From NCBI GenBank assembly GCA_947561715.1, contig OX387202.1, forward strand, positions 6,771,001 through 6,835,000: DNA of 64,000 nucleotides. The letters run 5' to 3'. Below, piece after piece: positions 11,974 to 24,500 of this stretch (positions within the stretch are counted from its first letter, which is position 1; each line of letters opens with the position of its first letter). Under the pieces are notes generated by a model. The model was not told where the DNA came from. It was given only the letters and a program-made list of their open reading frames with translations, and made no database searches. The position numbers were made by a program, and so were the translations under genes. The DNA is from Ascidia mentula. Taxonomy: Eukaryota > Chordata > Ascidiacea > Phlebobranchia > Ascidiidae.

Positions 11974-12282
11974 ATGTTTATTGGTGGGTATTTTGTATCG
12001 AAGCTTTTAATATTGATGGTACGTTTTGTTAAGCGATGGGGACAGATCTTAATTGAGGTTCTAGGATTGTGTTTGGTGCAAGGAGTAACCGCTCAAATCA
12101 ATTCCTCGTTAGGCTTAATTAATTCCCGCGTTGCTGAATTAAATCCGCAAGAAAACAAAAATGATTTCTTCAAAAAGTCAAACAAGAATTGGGACTATGC
12201 CAATTTCATCGATCCATATATTTGGGCGATACAAATTACAGCAATTCTGTTTTTATTACTGGGAAATTTCCCCATGCAATAG
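11974..12282 (+). CDS. Unknown small membrane-protein-like ORF
   Basis: I do not recognise this 102-residue frame. It has two hydrophobic stretches, residues about 3-40 (interrupted by basic residues) and about 82-98 (ITAILFLLLGNF). The middle is polar, with ENKNDFFKKSNKNWDYANF. After the TAG at 12280-12282 the same frame stays open (PQSNLFGLVAAISTYNGF) to 12361, where a BEL element is inserted. The frame then resumes at 19315 and ends three codons later. This looks like a small gene or exon with one nonsense change and a retrotransposon near its end. It could also be a chance frame or a retroelement accessory frame. Confidence 0.3.
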   Translation: MFIGGYFVSKLLILMVRFVKRWGQILIEVLGLCLVQGVTAQINSSLGLINSRVAELNPQENKNDFFKKSNKNWDYANFIDPYIWAIQITAILFLLLGNFPMQ

Positions 12283-12361
12283 CCACAGTCAAATCTTTTT
12301 GGTTTAGTGGCTGCAATATCAACTTACAATGGCTTTACTAATAAGGAACTGAAATTGCAGC

Positions 12362-12817
12362 TGTAACACGGCTAAGCTAACTTTGTCACAGGGGTTTGAC
12401 CGCACCGTCAGGAAAGAACAGTATTCTTTTATTCTGCGGCACAGTTAACAAACTGTGACACGTTCACTAAACAAACAAACACATATTAGCGAACAGTCAC
12501 ACATGCAACATGACAGACAACATTTAACTCACCAATACAAGATGCACAAGGACCGACTTCGAATAGCATTCGGTTGCACCAGGTAAATTTACGTTAGGCA
12601 GTCACTATTGAAGTTGTCAACTTAAGTCAATTCACTGCAATTCACAACAGATATTTAACCACCAAAACAGTTTAATGCACGCGGACAAGTTCAACACGTG
12701 GCAAACATTAAGACTGCTGGCACTAGCCTTGCATCATACAGTTGGTAGGGGGATTATGACGTTTCTATTGTTGTGAAATTTCCTCACATGGAAAGTTACG
12801 CGCACAGAAATCTTACA
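12362..12817 (-). repeat. BEL element 3' LTR
   Basis: 456 bp, TG...CA ends, preceded by the GCAGC duplication. It differs from the 18840-19309 LTR by scattered substitutions and lacks a 14-bp tandem duplication (an ACATATTAGCGA unit) present there. Confidence 0.9.
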
Positions 12818-12883
12818 CTCCCCCCAAAAATTGTCGCAGCGACGTACAACACAATTTCGACGCGCGTTTGTATCAATCGTTTG

Positions 12884-14335
12884 TCAGTGTTTCTCAGCGA
12901 CCATTGTCGCCGGGTCATCGTGTGGTAGGTGATCGTCTCCTCTCCCATCAACTGGTACGACCACACACAGCTTGTGAATGGGTCTTCGCACAATCGTTCC
13001 TCTCGATCGAATTCGAACACTGCGGACCACACCAAAGTCATCAGGATTGGTTGATTCAACGCGGCCGATCGACCAAGAACGTTTGGGGGCAGCATCATCA
13101 ACCAGAAGTACCACATCACCGACCTGGACATTTCTCTTCTCATGATGCCACTTCTGGCGAGCGATGATTGTACGCAAGTATTCCCGAGCCCATCGTCTCC
13201 AAAATTGATCTGCAATATATTGGACCTTGCGCCAACCCCGGCGCGCGTAGCAGTCACGATCACTTGTGACGATTGGAAGCATCCCTCCGGACGGATTTAT
13301 CCTTAGCAAGTGATTATGTGTCAATGGTGACTCACCAACGTCATCAAGTGTGACCCGAGTCAGGGGTCGCGAGTTGATAATTGATTCCGCTTCAAGCAAA
13401 AACGTTTGCAGATGATCATCGTTGAGGACTCGTTCGTTCGTCAGCAAGGAGAGGACGCGTCGAACAGACCGAATCATCCTTTCCCAGGCACCTCCCATGT
13501 GACTTGTACCAGGTGGGTTAAAGTGCCACTGAACTTCTTTCTTTTTGAAGAACTCTTCTGTTTGGTTCTGGTTCCATTCACGTACGGCGTCACGACGAAC
13601 ACGCGCAGCACCCACAAAATTCGTGCCGTCATCGGAATAAATTAGCAGCACTTCGCCGCGACGAGCAATAAATCTGCGAAAGGCATTTATAAAGGCATCG
13701 GTGCTTAGGTCATGTGCCACCTCGAGATGAATTGCTCTTGTAGTTAGGCATGTAAAGAGACAACCCCATCTCTTAACTTCGCAGCGCCTTTGCTTGGCGA
13801 CTAGAGGTCCGAAATAATCGACTCCTGTAAATGCAAAGGGAAATTCATTCATTTGCAGACGAGCTGGCGGTAAATTGGACATAATTTGCCCTTCAGACTT
13901 TGCGTTACGGCGCCGGCATACCAAACATGCGCGGAGAACACGTCGCACCGCCACTGCACCTTTAACGATCCAATAGCGTTGGTTCATCTGGGACAGAATG
14001 TGGCTCACGCCAGAATGTCCACACTCTGCATGGAAATGGGAAATTAGCAACTCAGTCAGGTACGAGTTGTGAGGCAAAATGGCAGGATGTCGGGCCTCAA
14101 AAGGAATTGGCGCCTTTTCCAAACGACCGCCAACCCTAAGCATTCCATCAATCATCACAGGATCCATACGAAAAACTGCCGATGACTTGCTTGGTTTCTT
14201 CAAGTTTCCATCTGGGGTAATTGCTATCACCCATTGTGAGAAATGACCTCGTTGCACATATTTCACCAACTCGGCTTCAGCCGTCTGCAGCTCATCAACT
14301 CTCAGGGCCGAGGAGCCAAATCGCGGTTTTTGCAT
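12884..14335 (-). pseudogene. BEL integrase region of pol
   Basis: One open stretch of 483 codons covers the integrase. The zinc region is at about residues 115-150 (H, H, then CLVC). The core is at about 170-300, with VDYFGPL (first Asp), SDDGTNFVGA (second Asp) and HMGGAWERMI (Glu), so all three catalytic acids are visible. The C-terminal tail follows (GDVVLLVDDAAPKRSW). It is the best-preserved part of the element. In BEL/Pao elements it is the C-terminal part of one polyprotein, so the apparent start is not a real initiator. Confidence 0.85.
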
Positions 14336-14656
14336 TTCGCAGAATTGCCTTCAAACGCAAAAACCATGCAGCAGCACGTTTAGGTTGATACAACGAAGAA
14401 AATTTCGTTATTAAAACATCTGTGGGAGGACATTTCTCTACCACAGTAAACACACCACAAGGTTTCTTATCAAATACATTAACCTCAACAGGATCTGTAG
14501 CAGCGTAACCAAACATGTTTGGCCAGCAGTCGGGCGTCTTCTTGAGAAACGACAGTCCGTCAAACTACAATTTACTCCTCACCAGGGCATCGGCTGAGAC
14601 TCCCCTCGAAGCCAAATCAGCAGGGTTTTCCGTCGTCGGAACATGTTTCCAGTTCT

Positions 14657-16550
14657 TCACACAGGTATTCTTCTCGATCGTTGCCAAACGACGAGAGATC
14701 TTCGTTTATCATTTTTAATGCTTTGCAGCACCACAGACGAATCCGTCCAAAATATAGAGGGACGCAGGTCCAAACACATTTCCTTTCTGACAATCAGTTC
14801 CACGTACACAGCCAGAACAGCAGCCATCAATTCCAACCGTGGAATAGAATTTTCACCCTGGGGTGTTAGACGACATTTACTCATAACCAAGGTACAGGTC
14901 ATTTCGCTTTCTTTATTCGTTGATCGGAGGTAGCACACAGCTCCGTGACTTCTTTGGATGCGTCAGCAAACACATGAAGTTGACTTCTTATCATCACATT
15001 GTGGCGCTGACACCAAATCCAAATGATCGTGGAATACGCCTTTCCTGCAGGCTGTGTAAGCAGACTAACCACTTCTCCCATTTTCGTAAGTCCTTAGCAG
15101 GCATCTCTTCGTCCCATTCAATTTCTTGCTTGCACAAGCTTCTATAAATAAGCCGGGCTCGCAACACGACGGGGGTAACAAAACCCAATGGGTCGAATAG
15201 AGAATTCATAGTTGACAAGAGGCCTCGCCGAGTGCGCGGCTTTATTGGCAACGAAACAGCAAATAGAAATGCGTCAGTATGAACATTCCACTGTATACCG
15301 AGCACACGCTCTTGTAATTCAGCGTCCATCGGGCGCACCTGGAAAGCCATTGATAATTCATTTTCCGGTAAGCGATCAAGAATCTCCTTGCAGTTTGACA
15401 ACCACTTGGTCGAGCGAAACCAACCCTTCTCAAGCAAGGAGCGCAGACCATCGACAAGCTGCAATCCAGTTTGAACGTCTGTCACCGATGTGAGGCAGTC
15501 ATCGACGTAGAAATTACGTTCAACCGTAGAGGCAACAATGGGTTCAAATTCACTCCCAAAATCACTAGCGGTTTGACGTAAACAAAAGGTTGCGCAGCTT
15601 GGAGACGAAGTTGCCCCGAAGAAATGTACATTCATTCTGTGGGGCACAGGCTCACCTGACAGGTTCCCACCAGGCCACCAAAGGAAACGCAAACTGTCAC
15701 GATCACGAGGGGCAACTCTCACTTGGTAAAACATGGCCTCAATGTCAGCTACCAAGGCAATTGGCGACTTGCGGAAGCGCAACAAGACGCCAAGTAGACT
15801 GTTGACAAGATCAGGACCTTGCATCAACGTTTGGTTCAAAGACAGTCCACGGTATTGAGCTGCGCAATCAAACACAACACGCAACTTACCAGGTTTGTGA
15901 GGGTTCACAACACCATGATGAGGTATGTACCACGTCAGATGTTTGGTAATCAGTTCCTCCTCTGGTACTTCTTCGGCAAATCCTTTGTCGATGGTTGCTT
16001 GCATTTGCTCAGTGTACTTCTGATGCATTTTCTCGTCGTTGCTCAATCGACGTTTCAACGATTCCAATCTTTTGTTGGCCATCTTCAGATTGTTAGGCAA
16101 AACTTGGTGATCATGTCTCCACGGCAGTGGCAATTCATAATGTCCATCAATGTATTGGACTGAGTCCTTCATCAACTGGTACGTCCTCCGATCTTCCCTG
16201 GAGAAAGGACTTCCAAGCAATTCGTCTTCTTCTTCTTTGGGGATCAGGTCACTCTCGTCGCTTAGAAACATGGTATGGGCGGCGTCCATGACGCAAGCAA
16301 AGTTGGCATCTGCAGCAGATTTGCGGACAGCCTCGAGCGATCGACCTAGCAAAGACCGTCCAAGAGGCGTCTTCACGGCATCTGGGCATTCGTCGTTTCC
16401 AGGACGACTGCACTGTACACGATGTGCCACAGGTACATTAGCACCAATCAACAATGTGACAGTTCCACCAGCAACGGAAGACAGTTGTAGACTCCTTATT
16501 GATGGGTGCATCTTCCGAGTTTTCCAGGTGGGAGACTTGTTCGGTTTCAC
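14657..16550 (-). pseudogene. BEL reverse transcriptase and RNase H region of pol
   Basis: The long frame 16550-14994 carries the reverse transcriptase, with LRVVFDCAAQYRGLSLNQ, ALVADIEAMFYQVRV and the catalytic FYVDDCL. A second frame, 14938-14657, continues with RNase H-like IPRLELMAAV and FWTDSSVVLQSI. Joining them needs a frame change near 14990-14940. Together they would copy the element RNA into DNA. Because of the break the region is scored as a pseudogene. Confidence 0.85.
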
Positions 16551-16708
16551 AGGTATTTACTCAACAACTACTACTTCTGGCAAGTTTATTTGCTCACCTC
16601 CATCAAGTGGTTCGACTGACACGGAAATTGCGATTGTGTCCAGTTTTTGCGGTGTCGTCAGTGTGTTCAACAAAATTTGTTTGGGTCGTCCAGACGCACC
16701 TAATTTGT

Positions 16709-18744
16709 CTACCAACTTACGTTCACAAAACGTTGTGAACCCAGATCCAGAAAAGCGTACGTGGCAATGGAAGTGGTCCCATGGCGAACAACGACAGGTA
16801 GAACATTCAGGTACACACTAGACGCGTTGACACTTGCACTGTACTGGCGACTTCGGATCGTGGCACAAGCAGGATTGTCATTCTTTACCCCTTCGGATAC
16901 AGTAGGAGGGGCTGGGTAATGCAGCAATTTATGGTGCGATTTACCATCGCATCCGTTGACAAAGCAACTTTGACTGGAATCACAGTCACTAGCACGGTGG
17001 CCAGCCTTTAAACACTTAAAACACAAACCCATTGAACGCACGAACCTGCGTCGATCATTCACGACATTTTCCTAAACTGGACACATGCGTCAAGAGAATG
17101 GCTCCCGTTGCACAACAAACACTTCATTGGCACGTGTGTTTTGTCCTTAATTTTCGGCGCAGAAGTCGCCACAGTGCCGTGCGCAATTGCCTTCGGCCGG
17201 CGGCTTCCTTTGTTGTCTTCTTTCGATGAATACAGCGCCTTACCAAAAATCGAGTTTGCAACCTTGCTTTTTTGTGCAACAAACTCTGTAAGAGTCGCAA
17301 AGGTAGCTCGTTTTTCAGTGTCATGCTCAATCTGTGCGGACATCGAAACCCATTCCTTTCGCATGTTGAATGGGAGTTTCCTAATAACAGCCAACATGAC
17401 ATCCATGGAATCAACACTAGAAGCATGTCTTATATGTCATATGTAGTGCCGTACAGCATTTGTCCAACAGCACAGATAATTTCATGAGACCATCGGGGTC
17501 GTTGTCCTTGACAACAGGAGCTGACATCAGCTGTTCTTCGCATCTTTGTGCGATAATGTGAGGTTGGCTATATTCGTTATACAAGGTTTGCCAGGCCAGC
17601 CTGTACCCTTCGGCTGCATCTTTCGCGTTAAAGCGTTCAATTTTTTCCCGAATATGAGGCTTACAGTGCTGTACCATATACAACAGCCGCATCTCATCAT
17701 TGTGGGCCTTCTTAGCAATGTAGGTATCAAACTGTCGTACGAATAGCCTGTAATTTAGTGAATCACCATCAAATTTGCTTACTTCAGGACTCGGCAAGTT
17801 CACATGGTATGCGTCCTGATACGTCTTTGGTAGTGGCGAGATATTTTGGGGACTAGGGCAACATCTATTTGCGTCTGCACGAGGGATTTCATCAAACGTA
17901 CCAGTCCTATGCTTCTCGATGCGTGGTGCGGGCACGTTCACAGGCGCTTCAATGTGTTGCGCTTTTGACCTAATTTGTGGACACGAGCCCCGTACAGCAT
18001 TTGACGGCAACTGTGAGCTCGTATGTTGAAAAACATTTGACAGCAATCGTGGGCGAGGGATAGAAATTGAACTACCTTTTGTAACAGACGCCAGGCTTGA
18101 ATTGCCAGTAGACTCTTCCTCCCATGCCTCCATTTCAGCTTCAGCGAATTGCAAATCGTGGGGCCTTTGCACAGCGTGCTTCTCCGCTTCTTCACTGGTA
18201 CGCCGGGCTTCATTCTCCGCCTCACGTCGAATTCGTTCCGCCTTAAGCTCGGCCGTACGACATGCACGATCTGCTTCCAGCTCGGCCGTACGACGTAATC
18301 TATCCGCTTCTTCTGAGGCCCTTCGTACATTTTCCGCTTCTTGAGCACTTGCGAATTTCGCAAGCTTTAGTTTCACCTTACTGCGTCGAATTTCACTTCG
18401 TTTAGAACTCGAGGTTGAATTTCTACTCGAGTGAACAGACAACGCATCGACTGGTGACAATGGTAGGGGAACTGATCTAGGCTGCGGGTCATGCAGCTTC
18501 GAGCGACCCTTTCATTGAATTCTTGTTTGTCTCGGCAACGCGAGATTATGTCAGGTAGTTTATCACTATCCGACATATTTGAGTGAAGTTCAATTAGCTT
18601 ACCAAAGTTTGCATTTACTTGGGGCAGGAACTCACGTAGCGCTGAAAGATCTTACAGCTTTTTCATAAGACTCTCTGCGCAAGCGTAGCTATCTTGTAGA
18701 GCCTTTAAAGCCTCTACTATTTCGTTTTCTTGATCTTCCGTCAT
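16709..18744 (-). pseudogene. BEL gag and protease region, disrupted
   Basis: A start codon at 18744 opens a gag-like frame that hits a stop near 18655. The main body is 18460-17417, with an alanine/arginine/glutamate-rich coiled-coil region (about 18345-18110). It then breaks and continues at 17406-16709. A CCHC knuckle (CFKCLKAGHRASDC) lies at about 17025-16980 and a second cysteine/histidine cluster follows. The protease motif reads FLDLGS instead of the FLDQGS seen in the copy at 33635, and a 4-base deletion just after it shifts the frame. Gag would package the RNA; this copy cannot make a complete one. Confidence 0.8.
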
Positions 18745-18839
18745 ACAGTTTACTTGTGATGCAATTTCACGGCAATGTCCGTGGTGACCAAATCAATCGT
18801 CGATCCTTCGCTTGTTGACGATTCCTAGTTTGTTAACGA

Positions 18840-19309
18840 TGTAACACGGCTAAGCTAACCTTGTCACAGGGGTTTTACCGCACCGTCAGGAAAGAACAGT
18901 ATTCTTTTATTCTGCGGCACAGTTAACAAACTGTGACACGTTCACTAAACAAACAAACACATATTAGCGAACAGACACATATTAGCGAACACACATGCAA
19001 CATGACAGACAACATTTAACTCACCAATACAAGATGCACAAGGACCGACTTCGAATAGCATTCGGTTGCACCAGGTAAATTTACGTTAGGCAGTCACTAT
19101 TTAAGTTGTCAACTTAAGTCAATTCACTGCAATTCACAACAGATATTTAACCACCAAAACAGTTTAATGCACACGGACAAGTTCAACACGTGGCAAACAT
19201 TAAGACTGCTGGCACTAGCCTTGCATCATACAGTTGGTAGGGGGATTGTGACGTTTCTATTGTTGTGAAATTTCCTCACATGGAAAGTTACGCGCACAGA
19301 AATCTTACA
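18840..19309 (-). repeat. BEL element 5' LTR
   Basis: 470 bp, TG...CA, followed by the GCAGC duplication at 19310-19314. It contains an internal 14-bp tandem duplication that is not in the 3' LTR. On the minus strand the LTR holds an AATAAAA motif, a candidate polyadenylation signal. Confidence 0.9.
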
Positions 19310-19314
19310 GCAGC

Positions 19315-20994
19315 AATCCTAAGCATCAAGAAGACAGGCAACATTTCTTCAGTATACACGCGTTAAATCCTTTTTTTGTGATTTTTAGAAAGGTTTTAAT
19401 TAACTGTGCCAAAACATTAATCGATAGTCTATGACGCATTACAAAAACCATGCGTCACGCGCAAATGAGTTAAAATACAACCAACCAATGTCCCTTTGCT
19501 GACGTAGATGTGCATGAATGTTTTTTTCATATTTATGTCACATTTGGGTATCTCTGTTATGAACGTGAAATAAAACCAGCTTAAGTCGTGTATAAACACA
19601 ATGGACACTTTTGGAACGTTTCACGTTTGCCAATCATCGTAAAACTTGGTCGTTGCAATCTGTTATATAAATTTAGTGCAAAGGTTTTATCGGTGCTTCT
19701 AATCATAAAGAACAATATAGAGCTGTTAAAACAAATTAACGCTGCCAACACAAAACGGCATATTATGAGATCAACAGAATTTTTTGCAGCAAACGTGTTT
19801 GTGGTCTTGGTTCCCAACCTGTGGTACGCGATGGGCATTCAGGTTTATGCACAAAACATTTGACAAATATGTTTGGCGCTAACAATCCAACATTGATTTG
19901 CAGAAATTATACTTATATATTTTCTAATATACGGTCTGGTTATTCAATGCAACCAAACCAAGGTTTAAAGATGGTTCTTCACTCATTTATGCCATATTTT
20001 TTAATCAAATCAATAGATGGTTCGTTGCAACTGTGCAGGACTTTGAAGTGATTCGCGATAGAATTCAGGTTGGGAACCACTGCCATGGGCGCCTGACTCC
20101 ATAACCTTTATGGTTTGATCGGTGCCCATGCCATTTTATTTCCTTGTTTTTTGTTCGTCGCGTAGTTGCTTTTCTCGCAAAAATAAACATGATTTTGATT
20201 GATTTGATTTGCCATGGCACATCAGGGTGAATGTGTTAAAAAGTTATATTTCATTCAATGGTATTGGATATAAATAAAAATTTGCTTGTCAGGGCTGTTT
20301 GGGGTTTCGTCGGTACCCTGAACTTATGAATTATATGGGACATTAAAATATTTTGAATAGTGAGCAATTCAAAACAAAAAATGGTGATGACGAGCCGGAT
20401 AACTAAACGTGTGCAAAACATCCGCCATATATATTTTTTCGTAGGACCGCTGAAGCTAGAGACAGCTTTAAAATATCATGGTTTTTTGATGAACATTATA
20501 AATAACGACGATTGATCAATCCAAAACCAGCACTGCCCTTTTGGTTTCAATTTGTGATAAAAAGAGCCTTCTTTGTTCAGGTTAGTGCTGCTTTCTTTTG
20601 AAAGAGCAACCTTCTGTAAGCCCTGGTTTTCGTCTGGTTGGTTGGCACAGAAACTCAAAACATTTACCCGTTAATTGTAAAATGATTAGAACAGAATACA
20701 CTACCTTATCAAAATTGCTGATGTATATATTGGTGTATCAGCGTCTGGTATGTTATCCGGTCCAACCTTGGAACAGTGGTGTAACCATGGCAATATTACT
20801 TTTTTAGGCTTAGTTTCATATTTCGCTGCATTTTTTCCTCTTGATTTGATATTTTTATTTCCCAAACGCAAATAAAAATTGAGGGTTGATACCACCCCCA
20901 TGCCCCGGAAAGTAAAACAAATGTAACCTCATTTGGCCAATATATGCATACTGTTTGTGGTATTACTTATTTGATCCCTATTTTTTTGCTTGTT
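19315..20994. other. Intergenic DNA between BEL element and gene B
   Basis: No gene is supported. It holds a MITE at about 19806-20082. Downstream, near 20880-20994, begins the conserved tail flank of gene B, read in reverse. Open frames at 19588-19863 and nearby have no family resemblance. Confidence 0.45.
19806..20082. mobile_element. MITE with GGTTCCCAACCTG inverted ends
   Basis: The left end GGTTCCCAACCTG and right end CAGGTTGGGAACC are perfect inverted repeats about 270 bp apart, of the hAT-like CAGTGGTTCCC type. A related copy in opposite orientation is at 34362-34640 and a truncated one near 48890-49140. No target duplication was confirmed. Confidence 0.55.
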
Positions 20995-21510
20995 TGGTGA
21001 CACTTACATTTGTATCCCAATATCAAATATAAAATACGACAAAAATAGTTGTGCTGCTTTCCTGAGGCTTTAGCATCTTTTCGAAACTTCAGACTACCTT
21101 ACAGTTTTACATACCAAGAACATGTTGATAATTGACGCTGAAAAAGTTACTTTACAAGTGAAGTTTAACGTGACATATAATACTGAAAGTGAAAGCAGAT
21201 TTTTTACTGACAGCAGATTTGTCAAAGGTATTTTTCATTGCAAACTGTTTTTATTTTCCATTACAGGGACTCTGCGAAAGTTGACTTGGTAGCCCAAGGA
21301 ATGAATTGCAAATGTTTCAGATTGACCAATCAGAACAAAATGAATTTTTATTCAAATTCAAACATACACAAACTGACACATACAGTATAGGAGTAATATA
21401 CAGGTACACTGGTAACGAAACTACAACTTTCAATCAATGTTTTCGAAATAACACAATTTTTGTTAAGATTTGTTGCAAATTTGTTGCGGCTGTGTAGTAA
21501 GCATTCTCCA

Positions 21511-24500
21511 TTAAATATGCTTTTGAGAAGAACACACAATTGATCTGTTTCTCTTAGTTTGTTCTAATACCAAACTTCTGTAGTCTTCGCTGATATCTTC
21601 AGCTTTAGTATAAATATCTACACCTTCCGCATAAAGCTTCAGGGATTCTTGAAACCGTTTTTGACGTCCATACACTGAACCAAGGTTGGAGACACAATGT
21701 CCTAACACGTGGTATTTGCAAGCATTATCACCAAACGTGGATTTCATCAAGTGAATGGCTTCTTCCAATATAGGCTCAGTGGATTCAAGGTCAGGAATTG
21801 AAAGCAAGCAGTAAGCGGTAAACTGCATGCACCACGTTTGATTAATGACCCTGTCACGTTCGCTTAGGTCTTCCATGTTTTGAATTTTTACCACAAAGCT
21901 CCTCATAATTGGAATGACATGTTGTTGCCACATCGACCGATCAATGGAGTTTGTTTCTCTCACATGTTTGTTGATTTCCTTCAAACCACCGAGGCACATT
22001 CTAACCCCCACTGCTGCATTTGATATGTTTGCATGACAAGCAAACATTTCAGCAGAAAGGTAATAGAAGGCCTGAGCTCGATTGAAAAATTTTTTAAAGC
22101 GGTAATCATCGGCTAATTTCTTTAACTCTTCAGCAGTTGATTGAAAGTTGTCGTGGAGAAGTTGAGATAGTTGATGCAAGTACGAATTTGCATTTGACCA
22201 ATTTCCCTTTTTCACGCTTTCATCGTATTTATTCAAAGCGTTTGGCAACTGTTTTTGGGCAACCGTCATATGAACTACAAGCAAACAAAAACCAACATTT
22301 AAACGCAAAAACGTTTAGCTCAAATGAAAAGAAAAATACCTCCAGACTGCAGAGCTTCCAGCAAAGGAACTTTATTTCTGTATTTTGAAGTGCCTACAAA
22401 CGACATACTTTATGAGCTGTAATATTAAAACTAAGCTAACGTTTCCATCACGTCCTAAAGATTGACATTGAGAAAATCCTAATAAGAAATATAGGACAAC
22501 GCAGAAGTAATGCCATGCTTTCGCATAGCAAGGCGGAATCGCCCCACTGCGCAGGTCCTTTATATTTGGCGATCACAGCTCTAATATTCTGATCATAAGG
22601 TTCACAGGCTTCGCAATGCCTTGGCTGCGAAACCTGTGAACCTTATGAGGAAATATAGGATTGATGCACAGAAAGTGGGTATTAGTAGTACATTAATATG
22701 TTTGATACCCCAAACAATTATAATGCATGCAGCCATCAAGCTGATCCCGCGCCGAACAACTTATTGTGTAAAAAAACACTTACCAAAGGTTTCTTTTGGA
22801 ACCGTACTATCGTCGAATCGGGCAACCGCTTTAAAAAATAATAATTTTATTTGATTTTAATTGTAAACATATAAAATTACTACAAGGGATCAAGCAGCTT
22901 AATTAATTTATTGATAAACACAACACGTTAAAACGTTGTTCATTGAGTTGTAAAATTGCAAACAGCAAAAGGAAATACTTTTTTCTGTGTCTAATTTCAC
23001 CCTGATATTCATGCAATTCATACCTGAAACTTCTTTCGGCGTGGTTTCATCATTCGTTGCAGTTTCTCCTCCTGAATGAAATAACTGACATTATGGAACC
23101 CCAAAACTCAACTTTTAGATTACGGAACGCAAAGTGACAGTAGTGCATTGTTATAATTGATACCATTAGCAGTCGTCTGCACAGATTACTCGATACTTTG
23201 GCCAAATATATTCGCGTTAAAGCATTTTTTGTATTCGTTGTTATAGCAACTGGTTGGTTATGCGACCCAACCTCGCAACAGTAATGTTAACATGACGTCA
23301 TTACCAGAAGTTTTCTTGGGAATGGTTTCGTTCCTCGATTCATTTTCTTCCCCTGAATGAAAGATTGATTATTTTTTGGAAACACAAAGAAATTACTCAA
23401 TTATAGTTGTTGCATCACATCGTACGCAAATTACAACACAACGCCCTTTTTACCTATATGACGTCACATACAAATCATTCTGCTATGCTATGCAAAATAA
23501 GATGGGAAGTTGTTTTACGAGTAATTTGCTTTAAAGCTGCTGTTAGGTTCATTATACTGCACTTCAGTTAACCGATTCTATTTGAATAGGATGGCAATGC
23601 AAAATGAGTGATATCCTTATCCAACGAATTGACAAACTTACGAAAAAAGGGTTTGGGAATTGTGTTTCCATCATCTCCACCTTCTGCCAATCAAAAGTTG
23701 TCAATTTTAAAAAAAGATTTTTTTTAACAGGCAAAAAATGTTTGTTACGCGCTAAAAATTGCTCTAAACGTCTTTTTTGCCAATTGAAATACCTGCACAA
23801 AACTAAGAAGACACTTACTATAGACTACTTCGGGAAGCCACGTATTGTCGATTCGAACCACAGCCTCAAAATCTAAATTTTACATGAAGTTTACTTTTGA
23901 ACATGATTTTGTCTTGTGATGTATATACCTGTATGCAAATTTTGACCCACCAGCGCTGTTGATGAGCTTTCTTGTCGTACTTCTACATCTAGAATGTGTT
24001 TCAAATTGAAATGTTTTGAAATATCTCAATCATAATCTGGGAAATTAAATACTTACTGGTAAAGGTTCTTGATTCGGACGAAAACTGATGTAAACGTGCC
24101 AGTCTTTGATGGTTTGAGTCAAAACACGGCGTTTCCACTTGCATGCCTCTGAGTGCAGTTGAGACCTGCTCAGCCACCACCACTGGATCTTGCTTGGTAA
24201 AGTAACTGTCAAATCTATCACGAACACTGATTATATCTGGTCTTAAGGATGGGTTGGCATGCCAACATCTTTCCATATCACTTGCAAGAAGCCGCATGAT
24301 TTCTTTATCCGCGTCACATAGCAACGCTTCAATTGCTGGGAATCCCAAACAATCTGGACGAAGACCATTTTTGACTGCTCTTTTGAAACCCTCGGGGTCA
24401 CTGATGTTGACAAAGGGTGGCTGGCGAGTCAACATTGTATAAAGAACCACTCCATAGCTGTAAACATCCTGTTCTTTCGAAGGTTTCAAATTAAAGTTGT

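Larger units (their letters stand above)
12362..19309 (-). mobile_element. Full-length BEL/Pao LTR retrotransposon with target duplication
   Basis: Two LTRs of 456 bp (12362-12817) and 470 bp (18840-19309) begin TG and end CA on the plus strand. They bracket gag-pol coding on the minus strand. The 5-bp target duplication GCAGC is at 12357-12361 and 19310-19314. Coding order from high to low coordinates is gag, protease, reverse transcriptase/RNase H, integrase, the BEL/Pao order. Stops and a protease frameshift make it probably non-autonomous. A related gag-only copy is at 31057-34211. Confidence 0.92.

Noticed and set aside
18102..18344. Serine/alanine-rich plus-strand frame opposite BEL gag
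   Set aside because: It is the complement of the alanine/arginine/glutamate-rich gag coiled coil, not a separate gene.
23574..23589. A 16-mer, ATTCTATTTGAATAGG, close to the spliced-leader sequence I recall for Ciona
   Set aside because: It lies in an intron of gene B, lacks a GT donor at the leader end, and is changed in the same intron of gene E. It is more likely a chance match than a leader RNA gene.
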